Below the pieces are notes generated by a model. The model had not been told where the DNA came from. It saw only the letters and a list, made by a program, of their open reading frames with translations, and searched no databases. Shown here one piece after another: positions 52,631 to 61,297 of a DNA stretch of 64,000 nt. Source of the stretch: a virus. Every line of letters begins with the position of its first letter. Position 1 is the stretch's first letter. The translations under genes and the position numbers were made by a program. The stretch is from the IMG/VR virus record IMGVR_UViG_3300049259_000177, positions 1 through 64,000 of that record. The stretch is one strand, 5' to 3'.

Positions 52631-55600
52631 GGGCCGAAGACCCCGATGTCCGCCATCGCTCGCAGCCGCCGGTTGATCGAGTCGCTCGCGGGCTCGGCGA
52701 CCGGATTGTTGGTGACGATCGCCCCTTCCTCGAAGACCACGCCACGATCCTGCACGACTATCGGCCTCGGTTGTGTCTCACCACGCGCCGCACCGACGAG
52801 CGTGTCCAGTGAACTCGGTGCGGCCACCGCGAGTACATCGCCACCGAGTCCGTTGAGCCGGTCGATGAGGTCATCGCCGAGGAACGCGCGGGCTTTCTCT
52901 GTGAGGACGGCTTCTCCACCGAGTGCACGGATGACCCGCTCACCCCTACCCGGGATGACACCGCCGGTGTGGTAACCGACGTAGGAGCCGCCGGACATCA
53001 TCGCGGCGATGCCGGCGATGCCGGGGATGGCGCCGATGCCGCCGTAGCGGCTGACGCCATAGTTGAGACCGGCGAAGACGTTGGCGTACGGGTCGGTCGA
53101 CACGCCGTAGGAGAACGGGCCGGTGCGCGCGTACTTGCCTGCGTACTTCGCGAACGTCGAGTCGATGACCTGCGCGAGCCCGACGGAGGGGTGCCCGGCC
53201 TGCCAGTTCGAGTCCCACTTGTTGACACTCTCCGGGTCGCCGGAGGACTCGCCGCTGATGAGCCGCAGCACGTACGGCGTCCACTTCGTCGACTGGCCGA
53301 GTTCGGTAAGTACCGAGTCGACCAACGACGACCAGCGCGTGACGTCGCCGGTGAGGCCTGACGTCGAAGGCGAGGGACCGGTCGGGTCGCCGGTGCCCTT
53401 GGCGGCAGCGTCTTTCTTGCCGAGCAGGTCGAGCACGCCGTCGATGAGTTGGTTCATCATGCCGCCGAGGGCCCCGGTGTATACCGGCGGCGCGTGCAAG
53501 TTCGCGTTGATGAGGTGCCGGACGGGGACGAATGCCGCCGTCAGCGCTTTCCTGAGCCCCCCAACGGCCAGGTTCTTCAAGGCGCCGACCGCGTCGCCGA
53601 ACACGTCCTTGACGGCGCCGGTGACGCCGGTGACGCCGTGCCACACCGAGCCAGCGGCGCCCTTGATGTCGTGCCAGATGCCACCGATGCCGAACGCCGG
53701 GGAACCGTCCGCCCCGACCGTCGGGCCCGGCGCGGGCGCGGCGGCGACGCGGGCGGAGAAGGTGGAGTTGATCGCGTGGATGGCGGGCGCTCCACCGAGC
53801 CCGCGCACCGCTTCCGGCACGAGGATGCCCTCGCCGGGAGACACAAGTGCGCGGACGGTGTCGCGGCCGGGTGCGTAGCCGGGGATGACGCCGCCGTGCG
53901 CGAACTTGCCCTCGGGTAAGGGCGGCAGGTTGACGAGGTCGGCGACCTTGTTCCAGGCCCAGCGGATGCCGTTGTTGTAGACGGTGTTGACGACGAACCG
54001 GACCGGCGCCTCGGCGACAGACTTGAGTCGCCCCCAAATCTGGCCGATCGCGCTGACCGTCGTACGGAAGGCGCCCTTGATGTCATTGAGCACATTGGAG
54101 ATCGCCGTCTTCGCCGCCCCGAACATGCTGTCGGCGGCGTTCTTGAGGCCGGTCCAGAACGTCGACCAGCCGGACGACAGTGTGTTCCAGGCGCCCGTGA
54201 ACAGGCCCTTGATCCCGCCCCATATCGTGTCGATCACCGTCTTCACGGCGCCCCACAGGTCGCGCGCGACGGTCTTGAGGCCGGTCCAGAACGCCTGCCA
54301 CCCGGCGGAGATGACCTTCCACTCGGTCAGGTACAGCGCCTTGATCCCGTCCCACACTGCCGCGATGGCGTCCCGCACGCCATGCCAGATCGCGAGACCG
54401 ACGGTCTTGAGGCCGGTCCAGAACGCCTGCCACCCGGCGGAGATGACCTTGAAGGCGTCGGCGAAGACGGCCTTCGTCTGCTCCCAGTGCTTCGCGATGA
54501 ACACGAACGCAAGACCGAGCGGGCCGGTGAGGATCGCGAACAGGTACGGCCAGTTGTCCTTGACCCAGTTCCAGACGAATTCCGCTGCTTCCTTCACTGC
54601 GTCGAAGGCACCGGTCACGATCTTGCGGAAGGTGTCGCTGCGCTGCCACAGCACGACAAAGGCGGCTCCGAGCGCGACGACGAGCCCGATGATGAGGACG
54701 ATCGGGTTCGCGTCCATCGCCGCATTCAGGAGCCATTGCGCGGCGGCTACGGCCTTCGCGGCGGCAGCCTGGGCGAGTTCGGCGGCGGTAGCAGCGATCG
54801 TGCGTGCGCGGACGATGAGGAACTGCGCAGCCGTCTTCGCCAACGCACCGGCGGACAGGGCCATGTTCTTGAGGAACGTCCCGGTCCGCTTGCCCGCGTT
54901 GAGCAGCGCGTCGCCCGCCAACTTCGCTCCGCGCGCGAGTTTGCCGCCGAGCGTCGACGCCGCATTGCTGCCGGAGGTTTCGACGTCATCGAGGGCCTTT
55001 TTCTTCGCCTGGTCCTTCGGCAGTTCCTTGTCGATCTCTTTGGTGGACAAGCCGAGCGCGCCACGGAACTTGTCCCACAACTTCGACGCGCCCGGCACCT
55101 TCGACATGATGCCGCCGAGTTTCGAACCGAGTTTGCCGATGGCGCCGACGGTCAGCCCGATGCCGGTCGCTGCACCACCGATGGCGAGCAGGCCGAGCAC
55201 GAACTGATGAATGCCGGGCACCTTCACGATCGCGTTGACCGCGCGCAGGATCAGGTCGAGGGAACGGGCGGCGGCGGTCAGCGCACCCGACCCGCCGCCG
55301 AGGTCGCCGAACAACTGGGCGACGGTCGTGAGCAGTTGCACGAAGGCCGGGCCGAACGAGGTGCTCATCGACTGCAACGCGGTGACGAGCGCGGGCACGA
55401 ACTTGGTCGTCACTTGGTCGATCAACGTCGCGGTCGACTTGTCGGCGCCGATCTTGCCGATACCAGCGACAAGGCCGTCGAACAACCGGCCGAGCGCCTT
55501 CACGCCGGGGACCGCGTTATCGAAGTAGGTCTTGAGGGCGTTGCCCCCAGTCGTGCCGGGCTCGGTGATCGCCTTGAGTTTCTCGACGGACTTGTCGAGC

Positions 55601-57687
55601 GCGGTGAACAACTGGCGTCCTGCGGGTGCCGCCGCCTGGCCGATGTTGTGCAGTGCACCGAACAGGTCCTTGAACAGATCCCACAGCATCGAGCCCGCGT
55701 CATACGCGCGCTGGAAGAACCCGGTCAGTCCGGCGCCGGGGCCTTGCATCTCGCGCTGCACGTGCACGAGGTCGGAGAGGTTCTGTGCGCCGATTGCGAT
55801 GTTCTTCGCGAACTTCTCGACGAACGGGCCTGCGGCGACGGTCAGGTCGCGGATGATCCGCAGGATCGGGTCGAGCGCGCCACCGAGGCTTTGCAGCACG
55901 CGCACGTTCGAGTCGGTGATGGTTGCGAAGTCGCGCCGCCACGGACCAGAGGAGACCATCGTGAGCGCGCGATCGGCGACGCCGCCCATTACGCCACCGG
56001 TCTTCGATAGCAACGCGTCGAAGTTCGGCAGCAGGCGCATCGCAGCGGTGAGGCCGTCCTGCAACGGCGGCAGAAACGCCTCCTGCGCACTTGAGCGCAG
56101 GCTCTTGAGTTTCGGTTCGAGGGTGTTGGTGAGGAACTTCGCGAACGACTGACCGGCGGGGCCGAGGCCCTTGAGCGCCGCCGTCGCGGCGGCGGCGGTC
56201 GTCGACTGCTTCGCCTCGGCATCGGTCTGCGCCTTCACCGCCTGCGTCAGCGCATCCTGGGCTTCCTGGATGCGCTGGGCTGCGTCTCGGTTGGCGATCG
56301 CCTGCTCGCGCTGCGCGTCGGCGACGGCACGCTCGGCGTTGGCGATGTTCTCGGATCGTTGCAGCCGCTCGCGTTCGAGTTGACGTTCCTGATCGGCGAC
56401 GGAGCGGTTCGCGTCCTGCACCTTGCGCTTTGCGTCGACGACGTTCTTCGCGCCGTTGACGCCCGCCTTCTCGGCATCAGCCGCCTCTTTCTTCAAGGCG
56501 GCGTTCTGCTCTTGGGCTTCCTTGTAGCGCTGGACCGCCTCGTCGTACTGCAACTGCGCCTCTTTGCGGTCCAGGTCGGTCGATGTCGCTGACCGGTTGA
56601 CCGCGTCGAGGTTCTGCTGCGCCTGTTCCAGTGCCAACTCGGCGGAACGTTCGCTCAGGGCCGCGTCGGCGAGTTTGTCGGCGTACGCCTCAAGGTCGGC
56701 CTTCGCCTGCACCCGGGCCGCGTTGAGGTCCTCCTGTGCGTAGGTCGCGCTGCGTTGCGCGTCAGCCAGGGACCGCTCCGCGTCGGCGACCTGCTGGTTA
56801 CCGGTACGGATCGCGTCGTCGCGGCTCTGCTCGGCTTGCTGAACCCGCTCCGCACCGGTGATCGTCGCCTGGTCGGCCTGCTCATGGGCGTCCCGCAGGG
56901 CTCGCTGCGCGGCGACGATGCGCTGCGCGGCTGCCTCCTGCGCGGCGGCGCTCGACGTCGCCGTACTGCCCGACTTGGCCTGCTCGGCGTTCATTGCCTT
57001 GACGGCCTTGCCGATGCCGAGGAACGACGCGACGACCGGCGCGAGACCCTGCACGATCGCGCCGCCGATCGCGGGCAGGGTGGCGAGCAGGTTCACCGCC
57101 GGTGCGGCGGCGGACACGAGCGAGATCAGCCCGGCGCCGAGTTGCGCGACGGCCGCGACGGCGACCTCGATCCCGGCGGCGATCGCCGGGAACTTCATCA
57201 GCGACAGGATCGCGGACGAGCCGGAGAGCAGTGCCGAGTAGTCGAAGTCGACGCTGATCTTCGAGCGGCGGTTGCGTGCCGCCCGGTCGATCTCCGCGTC
57301 GGCCTTCTCGGCGTCCGCGTCGACCTCAAGGGTCATCTTGCGGTCGCGTGCGATCCGGTCGATCTCGGCTTCGGCGGCGCTCGTGTCCGCGTCGACGTCG
57401 ACTGTGATGGTGCCCGCGCTGCGCTGCGCTTGCAGGACAGCGGCTTTGAGGTCGGCGACGAGGCGACCCTTGTCGATCGTGACCGGGATCGAGAGCGACG
57501 CGCGGGTCTCCTTGGCGGCCCGGTTGAGGTCGGCTTGCAGTCGCCGTGCGTCGATCTCCGCCTGCACTCGCGCGCGTACGCCGCGCACCTCGGCGTCGAT
57601 CTTGCGTTGCAGGTCCCGGCCGAACCCGGTCGTGTCGCTGCCGACCTCGACGTAGAGCCCGCCAGCGCGGACGTCCTGCTCGGTCAT
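52627..57687 (-). CDS. Tape measure protein with lytic transglycosylase domain, 1686 aa
   Basis: Begins MTEQDVRAGGLYVEVGSDTT. Long helical N-terminal region with coiled coils (residues 230-520, AQRALRDAHEQADQATITGA), several hydrophobic stretches around 880-1050, and repeats of the form ISAGWQAFWTGLKTV. Near the C-terminus (about 1440-1560) LISGESSGDPESVNKWD with SVGLAQVIDSTFAKYAG forms a lytic-transglycosylase (SLT) domain whose Glu is catalytic; it would open the peptidoglycan at injection. Length sets the tail length (roughly 250 nm from 1686 residues at about 0.15 nm each). Confidence 0.92.
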   Translation of the reverse strand: MTEQDVRAGGLYVEVGSDTTGFGRDLQRKIDAEVRGVRARVQAEIDARRLQADLNRAAKETRASLSIPVTIDKGRLVADLKAAVLQAQRSAGTITVDVDADTSAAEAEIDRIARDRKMTLEVDADAEKADAEIDRAARNRRSKISVDFDYSALLSGSSAILSLMKFPAIAAGIEVAVAAVAQLGAGLISLVSAAAPAVNLLATLPAIGGAIVQGLAPVVASFLGIGKAVKAMNAEQAKSGSTATSSAAAQEAAAQRIVAAQRALRDAHEQADQATITGAERVQQAEQSRDDAIRTGNQQVADAERSLADAQRSATYAQEDLNAARVQAKADLEAYADKLADAALSERSAELALEQAQQNLDAVNRSATSTDLDRKEAQLQYDEAVQRYKEAQEQNAALKKEAADAEKAGVNGAKNVVDAKRKVQDANRSVADQERQLERERLQRSENIANAERAVADAQREQAIANRDAAQRIQEAQDALTQAVKAQTDAEAKQSTTAAAATAALKGLGPAGQSFAKFLTNTLEPKLKSLRSSAQEAFLPPLQDGLTAAMRLLPNFDALLSKTGGVMGGVADRALTMVSSGPWRRDFATITDSNVRVLQSLGGALDPILRIIRDLTVAAGPFVEKFAKNIAIGAQNLSDLVHVQREMQGPGAGLTGFFQRAYDAGSMLWDLFKDLFGALHNIGQAAAPAGRQLFTALDKSVEKLKAITEPGTTGGNALKTYFDNAVPGVKALGRLFDGLVAGIGKIGADKSTATLIDQVTTKFVPALVTALQSMSTSFGPAFVQLLTTVAQLFGDLGGGSGALTAAARSLDLILRAVNAIVKVPGIHQFVLGLLAIGGAATGIGLTVGAIGKLGSKLGGIMSKVPGASKLWDKFRGALGLSTKEIDKELPKDQAKKKALDDVETSGSNAASTLGGKLARGAKLAGDALLNAGKRTGTFLKNMALSAGALAKTAAQFLIVRARTIAATAAELAQAAAAKAVAAAQWLLNAAMDANPIVLIIGLVVALGAAFVVLWQRSDTFRKIVTGAFDAVKEAAEFVWNWVKDNWPYLFAILTGPLGLAFVFIAKHWEQTKAVFADAFKVISAGWQAFWTGLKTVGLAIWHGVRDAIAAVWDGIKALYLTEWKVISAGWQAFWTGLKTVARDLWGAVKTVIDTIWGGIKGLFTGAWNTLSSGWSTFWTGLKNAADSMFGAAKTAISNVLNDIKGAFRTTVSAIGQIWGRLKSVAEAPVRFVVNTVYNNGIRWAWNKVADLVNLPPLPEGKFAHGGVIPGYAPGRDTVRALVSPGEGILVPEAVRGLGGAPAIHAINSTFSARVAAAPAPGPTVGADGSPAFGIGGIWHDIKGAAGSVWHGVTGVTGAVKDVFGDAVGALKNLAVGGLRKALTAAFVPVRHLINANLHAPPVYTGALGGMMNQLIDGVLDLLGKKDAAAKGTGDPTGPSPSTSGLTGDVTRWSSLVDSVLTELGQSTKWTPYVLRLISGESSGDPESVNKWDSNWQAGHPSVGLAQVIDSTFAKYAGKYARTGPFSYGVSTDPYANVFAGLNYGVSRYGGIGAIPGIAGIAAMMSGGSYVGYHTGGVIPGRGERVIRALGGEAVLTEKARAFLGDDLIDRLNGLGGDVLAVAAPSSLDTLVGAARGETQPRPIVVQDRGVVFEEGAIVTNNPVAEPASDSINRRLRAMADIGVFGP

Positions 57688-58543
57688 GCCACCACCCGCA
57701 CCGAGCGCTGGGTGGCCTTGAGGACGCTCACGACCCGCTTCACGCCACTACTGCCGTCACCGGTGAGGTGTGCGGGGCGCGGCACCTTGCGAGGCTTCTT
57801 ACGCCGCATATCCGCCGCCAGCACCGACACCTCCTCGATCAGTTGCGCCAGCAGTTCCGTGTTCAGCGTCCAGCGGTCGAGGCTGCGGTCTTCGGGCTTG
57901 GTGCGGACCAAGGCATCCGCAGGCAGCCCTCGGACGTAGACGATCAGCCGTCGGACGCCGATGAAGCCTTCCTGGTCCGGGTCTTTCCAGACGCCCCGGA
58001 GGTCGACCCCGGGGTAGTGGTGAGCGAAGTCTGCTTCGAGGTCCCCTCCCCGCTCGTCGACGAGTCGGAGGACTGCAAGGCTTCCCCCAGGCCCACCCCG
58101 TACTGGCGGAACACGCCCTTCGCGAATTCGGCAACGTCTTCTCGCGTCGGTCGCGCGGCGACGAACTTGTTGTAGCCCTCCGGGTACTCCTCGGAGTTGA
58201 GCAGCCGACGGCCCGACTCGACGATGGCGTCGATCAACTCCGACGGCAGCGTCGGGCGAGCCACGAGCAGGTCGATGAGCAGCGACGTCGCGGCCATCGC
58301 CTGGTCGCGGTCGCTGGCCTGCTGCATGTCCACGGCCTTACGGATGAGCAGTGCGATGTCGAGATCGAGCAACTTGACGGGCTCGAACACGTCGAGCGGC
58401 AACTCGACCGGCAGCGCCGCGATGGTCTCGCCGCCGAGGCGGATCGGAGTCGGCGCGCCTTTCGCTTCGCGGCGTGTGGCGCGGGCGCGGTCGAGGTCGA
58501 TGACGTTCTCGTCGAACGGCGCCGGAGCGTTTGGTGCGGTCAT
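57684..58543 (-). CDS. Tail assembly chaperone, frameshifted long form, about 286 aa
   Basis: Made by -1 ribosomal frameshifting near codon 153 of the short form at the G5 run 58084-58088 (CTG GGG GAA). The new frame reads GSLAVLRLVDERGGDLEADF, HHYPGVDLRGVW, RLIVYVRGLPADA and runs without a stop to 57684, overlapping the tape measure start by 4 bp. This gpG/gpGT pattern is conserved in siphoviruses; the long form binds the tail tube protein and the short form coats the tape measure. Confidence 0.85.
57944..58543 (-). CDS. Tail assembly chaperone, short form, 199 aa
   Basis: Begins MTAPNAPAPFDENVIDLDRA. Acidic and helical, as usual for gpG-like chaperones (FEPVKLLDLDIALLIRKAVD, LLIDLLVARPTLPSELIDAI). 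The C-terminus after codon 153 is Ser/Thr-rich (SSDSSTSGEGTSKQTSLTTT). It keeps the tape measure soluble before tail tube assembly. Preceded by a class II promoter and an AAAGGA ribosome-binding site. Confidence 0.85.
   Translation of the reverse strand: MTAPNAPAPFDENVIDLDRARATRREAKGAPTPIRLGGETIAALPVELPLDVFEPVKLLDLDIALLIRKAVDMQQASDRDQAMAATSLLIDLLVARPTLPSELIDAIVESGRRLLNSEEYPEGYNKFVAARPTREDVAEFAKGVFRQYGVGLGEALQSSDSSTSGEGTSKQTSLTTTPGSTSGASGKTRTRKASSASDG
58084..58088 (-). other. Ribosomal frameshift site in the tail chaperone genes
   Basis: Minus strand CTGGGGGAAGC. A tRNA on GGG (58087-58085) can slip one base back and still pair with GGG (58088-58086), after which reading continues GGA AGC CTT in the frame that ends at 57684. 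The -1 direction matches the known chaperone frameshifts. Confidence 0.75.
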
Positions 58544-58579
58544 CTTGTGGCGTCCTTTCGTCTACCGGGGTCAGCACGG

Positions 58580-58608
58580 AGATTACGGATGGACGGGGGT
58601 AGCGTCGC
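58580..58608 (-). promoter_or_regulatory. Class II promoter in front of the tail chaperone
   Basis: Minus strand GCGACGCTA (58600-58608), 14 bp, TAATCT (58580-58585). It lies between the tail tube gene and the chaperone genes, and the leader of about 35 nt contains the ribosome-binding site. The flanking CTCGACGCGAC is shared with the sites at 59.6 and 31.9 kb. Confidence 0.65.
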
Positions 58609-58960
58609 GTCGAGCGCGCTCCAAGTAGGGGCGTGATCCTGCCGCAAAGGTCTGACGCTCGTCGCGTCGAGCCCGTCGGGGGCGACGGCTGCGGACCCCA
58701 GCCGCGCTGCACAGCCGCCGCCACCCAGTGGATGCGCCCCGAGGCCGCCACAGCCGGGGACGCTGCTCGACCGTAAGGGGCCGCACGACACAACGTCGTG
58801 CTGGGCGCGCTGACCTCTAGTTCGAGGCGGCGGCGCCATAGCCCCGCACCCGGGACTTGCCGGTGAACGGATGACACGCTGTTGGCCCGCCAGAGCGGTC
58901 GATCAACCGCTCTAGACGGGCCAGCAGGTCAGCGCGTTGCGCCTCAGTCAGATTGCATCC
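58609..58960. other. Non-coding interval between tail tube and chaperone genes
   Basis: About 350 bp without a credible gene; minus-strand open frames are Arg/Pro/Ser-rich and lack starts with ribosome-binding sites. It contains one strong hairpin (58883-58923), listed separately. Confidence 0.6.
58883..58923 (-). terminator. Long hairpin after the major tail protein gene
   Basis: TGGCCCG (58883-58889) pairs with CGGGCCA (58917-58923) and inside it AGAGCGGT (58892-58899) with ACCGCTCT (58906-58913) around CGATCA. It lies 38 bp beyond the tail tube stop codon. Without a T-tract it may be a terminator, an RNA processing site or a 3' stabilising structure that raises tube protein output. Confidence 0.6.
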
Positions 58961-59542
58961 TTATGCAGCGAGTGGGTCAAACGCAGGATCGTCCGTTACG
59001 TCATACCACGGGTCACCGACGTCGCTGCCCAAAATTGACAGCCGCAGCGGGAGGGTGGACTCCGCCGTCTTGTGCCACTGCTGGGTGACACCTTCGGACT
59101 GCATGCACTTCGGCACGATCCGGCGGTAGTGCTTGGTGCCGTCGGTGACCTCGATGATCGCGGCGACGTTGGTCCGGCCGCCGATGGCGGGTGGGCTGAA
59201 CTTGTAGTACGGGGCGCCGCCGCCGCTGGGCGTCACCGAGGTGACCGTGCCGCCACCGTAGACGGACTTGAAGTTGTCTCCCGACCACTCCTGCAAGTCG
59301 ACCTGCACCGTCGCGGCGTCGGTCGTCTGGAACCGGCGGGTCGGGTAATTCGACTGATGAGAGTTGACCTCCTGGAAGCCAGGGTTGGTCGCCCATTCCA
59401 GCGAGTCCGGCGTGAACAGACCGACGTCCTTCCATGCCGGATCGAGAGTGGCGACGGGGCCGTCCGGTGCGATGGTGCCGACGGGGGCCAGGTAGACCCG
59501 CGCCATCTGCGCGACTGTGATGCGAGTGGCGTCACCGGCCAC
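58961..59542 (-). CDS. Major tail (tube) protein, 193 aa
   Basis: GTG start with AGGAGG (MAGDATRITVAQMARVYLAP). The order of features (APVGTIAP at the start, DVGLFTPDSLEWATNPGFQE, RRFQTTDAATVQVDLQEW, GTKHYRRIVPKC near the end) follows actinophage tail tube proteins, and the gene lies between tail terminator and chaperones. It polymerises in hexamer rings round the tape measure. A strong promoter and a hairpin flank the gene, as expected for an abundant product. Confidence 0.88.
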   Translation of the reverse strand: MAGDATRITVAQMARVYLAPVGTIAPDGPVATLDPAWKDVGLFTPDSLEWATNPGFQEVNSHQSNYPTRRFQTTDAATVQVDLQEWSGDNFKSVYGGGTVTSVTPSGGGAPYYKFSPPAIGGRTNVAAIIEVTDGTKHYRRIVPKCMQSEGVTQQWHKTAESTLPLRLSILGSDVGDPWYDVTDDPAFDPLAA

Positions 59543-59584
59543 GGTGTACCTCCTGCGGAGATCGACGACGGGTCATCTGTGGGG

Positions 59585-59613
59585 AGATTAGGTGGCGGCT
59601 GGCTTAGTGTCGC
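59585..59613 (-). promoter_or_regulatory. Class II promoter for the tail tube gene
   Basis: Minus strand GCGACACTA (59605-59613), 14 bp, TAATCT (59585-59590). The TAA in the -10 box is also the stop codon of the upstream gene. About 40 nt separate it from the GTG at 59542. Confidence 0.65.
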
Positions 59614-60142
59614 GTCGAGCGAAAGCACTACGCCGGTCCGCCTTCGGCGCCGTCTCCATCGCGCGAACAGCACTCGCTCCCATCTGCTCGGTCGGCAGCG
59701 GGGGGTGCAGGAACACCTGCACGCTGGACAGGTAACGGGGCTGCCCGTTGGGCAGCGGCACCCATCCGAGCGAGCCGTCCGCGCCGATGTTCGTCACGAC
59801 CGGCTCCCCTGGCATGCTCGGTGTCTCCGGCACCCCGGCGACCTCCTGCAACGCGACGAGCAGCAGGCGGCGCAGCGCGGCGGCGCCAGGACGGCCGTCG
59901 AGGTCGCCAACCGCCTCGACCTGCACGATCGGGGACATGAGCCAGCGCAGACCCCGCAGCGACCCGCCGGGGGGGTCGGAAACGATCAGTCGCGGGTAGG
60001 GGACGACGTTACGCAGCCCGATGTGATCGTCGACGTCGTCGTCGGCTGTGAATCCGAGTTCCGTTTTGACCTTGTCGCTACCGCGCAGTCTCGCGACGAC
60101 CACTGCGACGGGGTCGGCCGCCGCGAGGTCGATGTCGGGCAT
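59588..60142 (-). CDS. Tail terminator protein, 184 aa
   Basis: Begins MPDIDLAAADPVAVVVARLR. The pattern of a first helix with a predicted transition (AVVVARLRGSDKVKTELGF), PYPRLIVSDPPGGS, IVQVEAVGDLDGRPGAAALR and a C-terminal helix matches gpU-type tail terminators. Position directly upstream of the tail tube gene is the rule. Caps the growing tail before head joining. Confidence 0.8.
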   Translation of the reverse strand: MPDIDLAAADPVAVVVARLRGSDKVKTELGFTADDDVDDHIGLRNVVPYPRLIVSDPPGGSLRGLRWLMSPIVQVEAVGDLDGRPGAAALRRLLLVALQEVAGVPETPSMPGEPVVTNIGADGSLGWVPLPNGQPRYLSSVQVFLHPPLPTEQMGASAVRAMETAPKADRRSAFARRDTKPAAT

Positions 60143-60144
60143 GC

Positions 60145-60471
60145 TCAGGCAGTCGGCTCCGGTACGGGCACGGCGTCACCGGCCATCTCGGAGACGACCT
60201 TCTCGGCCGCTTCCCGGTCGATGCCGAGTGCACCGGCAACAGCGTCCGGGTCCTCCGGGTCGACCTGTGCGTAGCCCGCGTTGATGATCGCGCGCGCCAC
60301 GTGCGGGTACACGTCGATCTCGTCGCCGACCGGATAGTCCTCGTCCCTGGCGTCGAGCCCGAGCCCGGCCTGGTACGTCGGGCCGATCGGGTGCGCCAAC
60401 GTCAGTCGGACCTTGCCCTCCTGGGGCTCGGCAGCCGACCGGCGACGACTTGTTGTCTTCGTAGGTGCCAC
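60145..60471 (-). CDS. Small connector-region protein, 108 aa
   Basis: GTG start with AGGAGG (MAPTKTTSRRRSAAEPQEGK). Contains LAHPIGPTYQAGLGLDARDE, YPVGDEIDVYPHVARAII and NAGYAQVDP. The last part is similar to the N-terminus of the fibre-like gene at 61294 (DARRLVNAGYAQYADAD). May be a small head decoration or stopper. Family unknown to me. Confidence 0.7.
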   Translation of the reverse strand: MAPTKTTSRRRSAAEPQEGKVRLTLAHPIGPTYQAGLGLDARDEDYPVGDEIDVYPHVARAIINAGYAQVDPEDPDAVAGALGIDREAAEKVVSEMAGDAVPVPEPTA

Positions 60472-60503
60472 GGGTCCTCCTGATCACAGTGCGGTCGAGG
60501 GGC

Positions 60504-60533
60504 AGCGTAGGGCGGTCAGGGCACTAGCGTCAC
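60504..60533 (-). promoter_or_regulatory. Class II promoter in the connector region
   Basis: Minus strand GTGACGCTA (60525-60533), 15 bp, TACGCT (60504-60509), then a 30-nt leader with AGGAGG before the GTG at 60471. It lies between the hydrolase and the 108-aa gene. Confidence 0.55.
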
Positions 60534-60544
60534 GTCGACAGTGC

Positions 60545-61297
60545 TTACGCGGCGGCCGTCCCGGCAAACAGGTCAACGACATCACGGACGTTGACCCCGT
60601 CGAAGACCGAGGAGTGGTCTCTGCCCGCGATGACACGCAGTGCCATGTGCGGGTCGTTGACCGCGTTCACGAATGCCTGCGACTGCGCCAGCGGCACGGT
60701 CGTGTCCGCGTCGCCGTGGTAGATGCGGACCGGCGGCAATCCCCGGTAGTTGGCAGGCTCGCCGATCGGGGCGTGACCGACGATCCCCGCCGCCCAACCA
60801 GCCGATCCGCCGTAGTCGGCCTCGATCTCGGGAGCATACGTCGCCTTGCCCACCGACGTGTCGTGGAAGTAGGCGAGATCGGTCGCGGGTGCGAACACAC
60901 ATGCCGCCTTGACCAGTGTCGGGTTGCGCTTCACCCAGTTCAGCGCCGCCAAGCCGCCCATCGACCAGCCGAGCACGCACACCTTCGGGCTCGCGACGTG
61001 GATCGTGTTGAGCAGGTAGTTGTAGGCGGCCGTCAGATCGGTCATCTCTGCGTCGTCAGCCCACGGCGTCGGCCCGCCAGCGTCGATCGACAGCACCGTG
61101 AATCCCGCGAGCGCCAGCGCCAGCGTGAATCCCCCGGACCCGCTACCCGCCGACTGGAACTGCAACGAGGTGCCGCCGTGGCCGTGGACGGCAATCACGC
61201 CGACGCTGCTCCCGTCCCGCTTGGCGCGTTTCGGTTCGGTCAGCACACTCGACTCGCCCGCGCTGTACGCACCGACCGCGTAGGCCGCGACGGTCAT
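60545..61297 (-). CDS. Alpha/beta hydrolase in the virion operon, 250 aa
   Basis: Nucleophile elbow VLGWSMGGLAA (S112), acid in YHGDADTTVP (D196 or D198) and His in GRDHSSVFDG (H228); oxyanion segment AVHGHGGTSLQF. Family members include esterases, lipases and depolymerases. Inserted between connector genes, it may be a virion enzyme acting on surface lipids or glycans, comparable in idea to mycolylarabinogalactan esterases (LysB) though not closely similar. Could instead be a moron. ATG at a 4-bp overlap. Confidence 0.85.
   Translation of the reverse strand: MTVAAYAVGAYSAGESSVLTEPKRAKRDGSSVGVIAVHGHGGTSLQFQSAGSGSGGFTLALALAGFTVLSIDAGGPTPWADDAEMTDLTAAYNYLLNTIHVASPKVCVLGWSMGGLAALNWVKRNPTLVKAACVFAPATDLAYFHDTSVGKATYAPEIEADYGGSAGWAAGIVGHAPIGEPANYRGLPPVRIYHGDADTTVPLAQSQAFVNAVNDPHMALRVIAGRDHSSVFDGVNVRDVVDLFAGTAAA

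Noticed and set aside
54382-56010. Long plus-strand open frame (542 codons) opposite the tape measure gene
   Set aside because: Frame shadow of the tape measure reading frame; composition and lack of start signals argue against coding.
58338-58877. Minus-strand frame of 179 codons spanning the tail tube-chaperone gap
   Set aside because: Overlaps the chaperone gene out of frame, has no ribosome-binding site, and its composition is that of non-coding GC-rich DNA.
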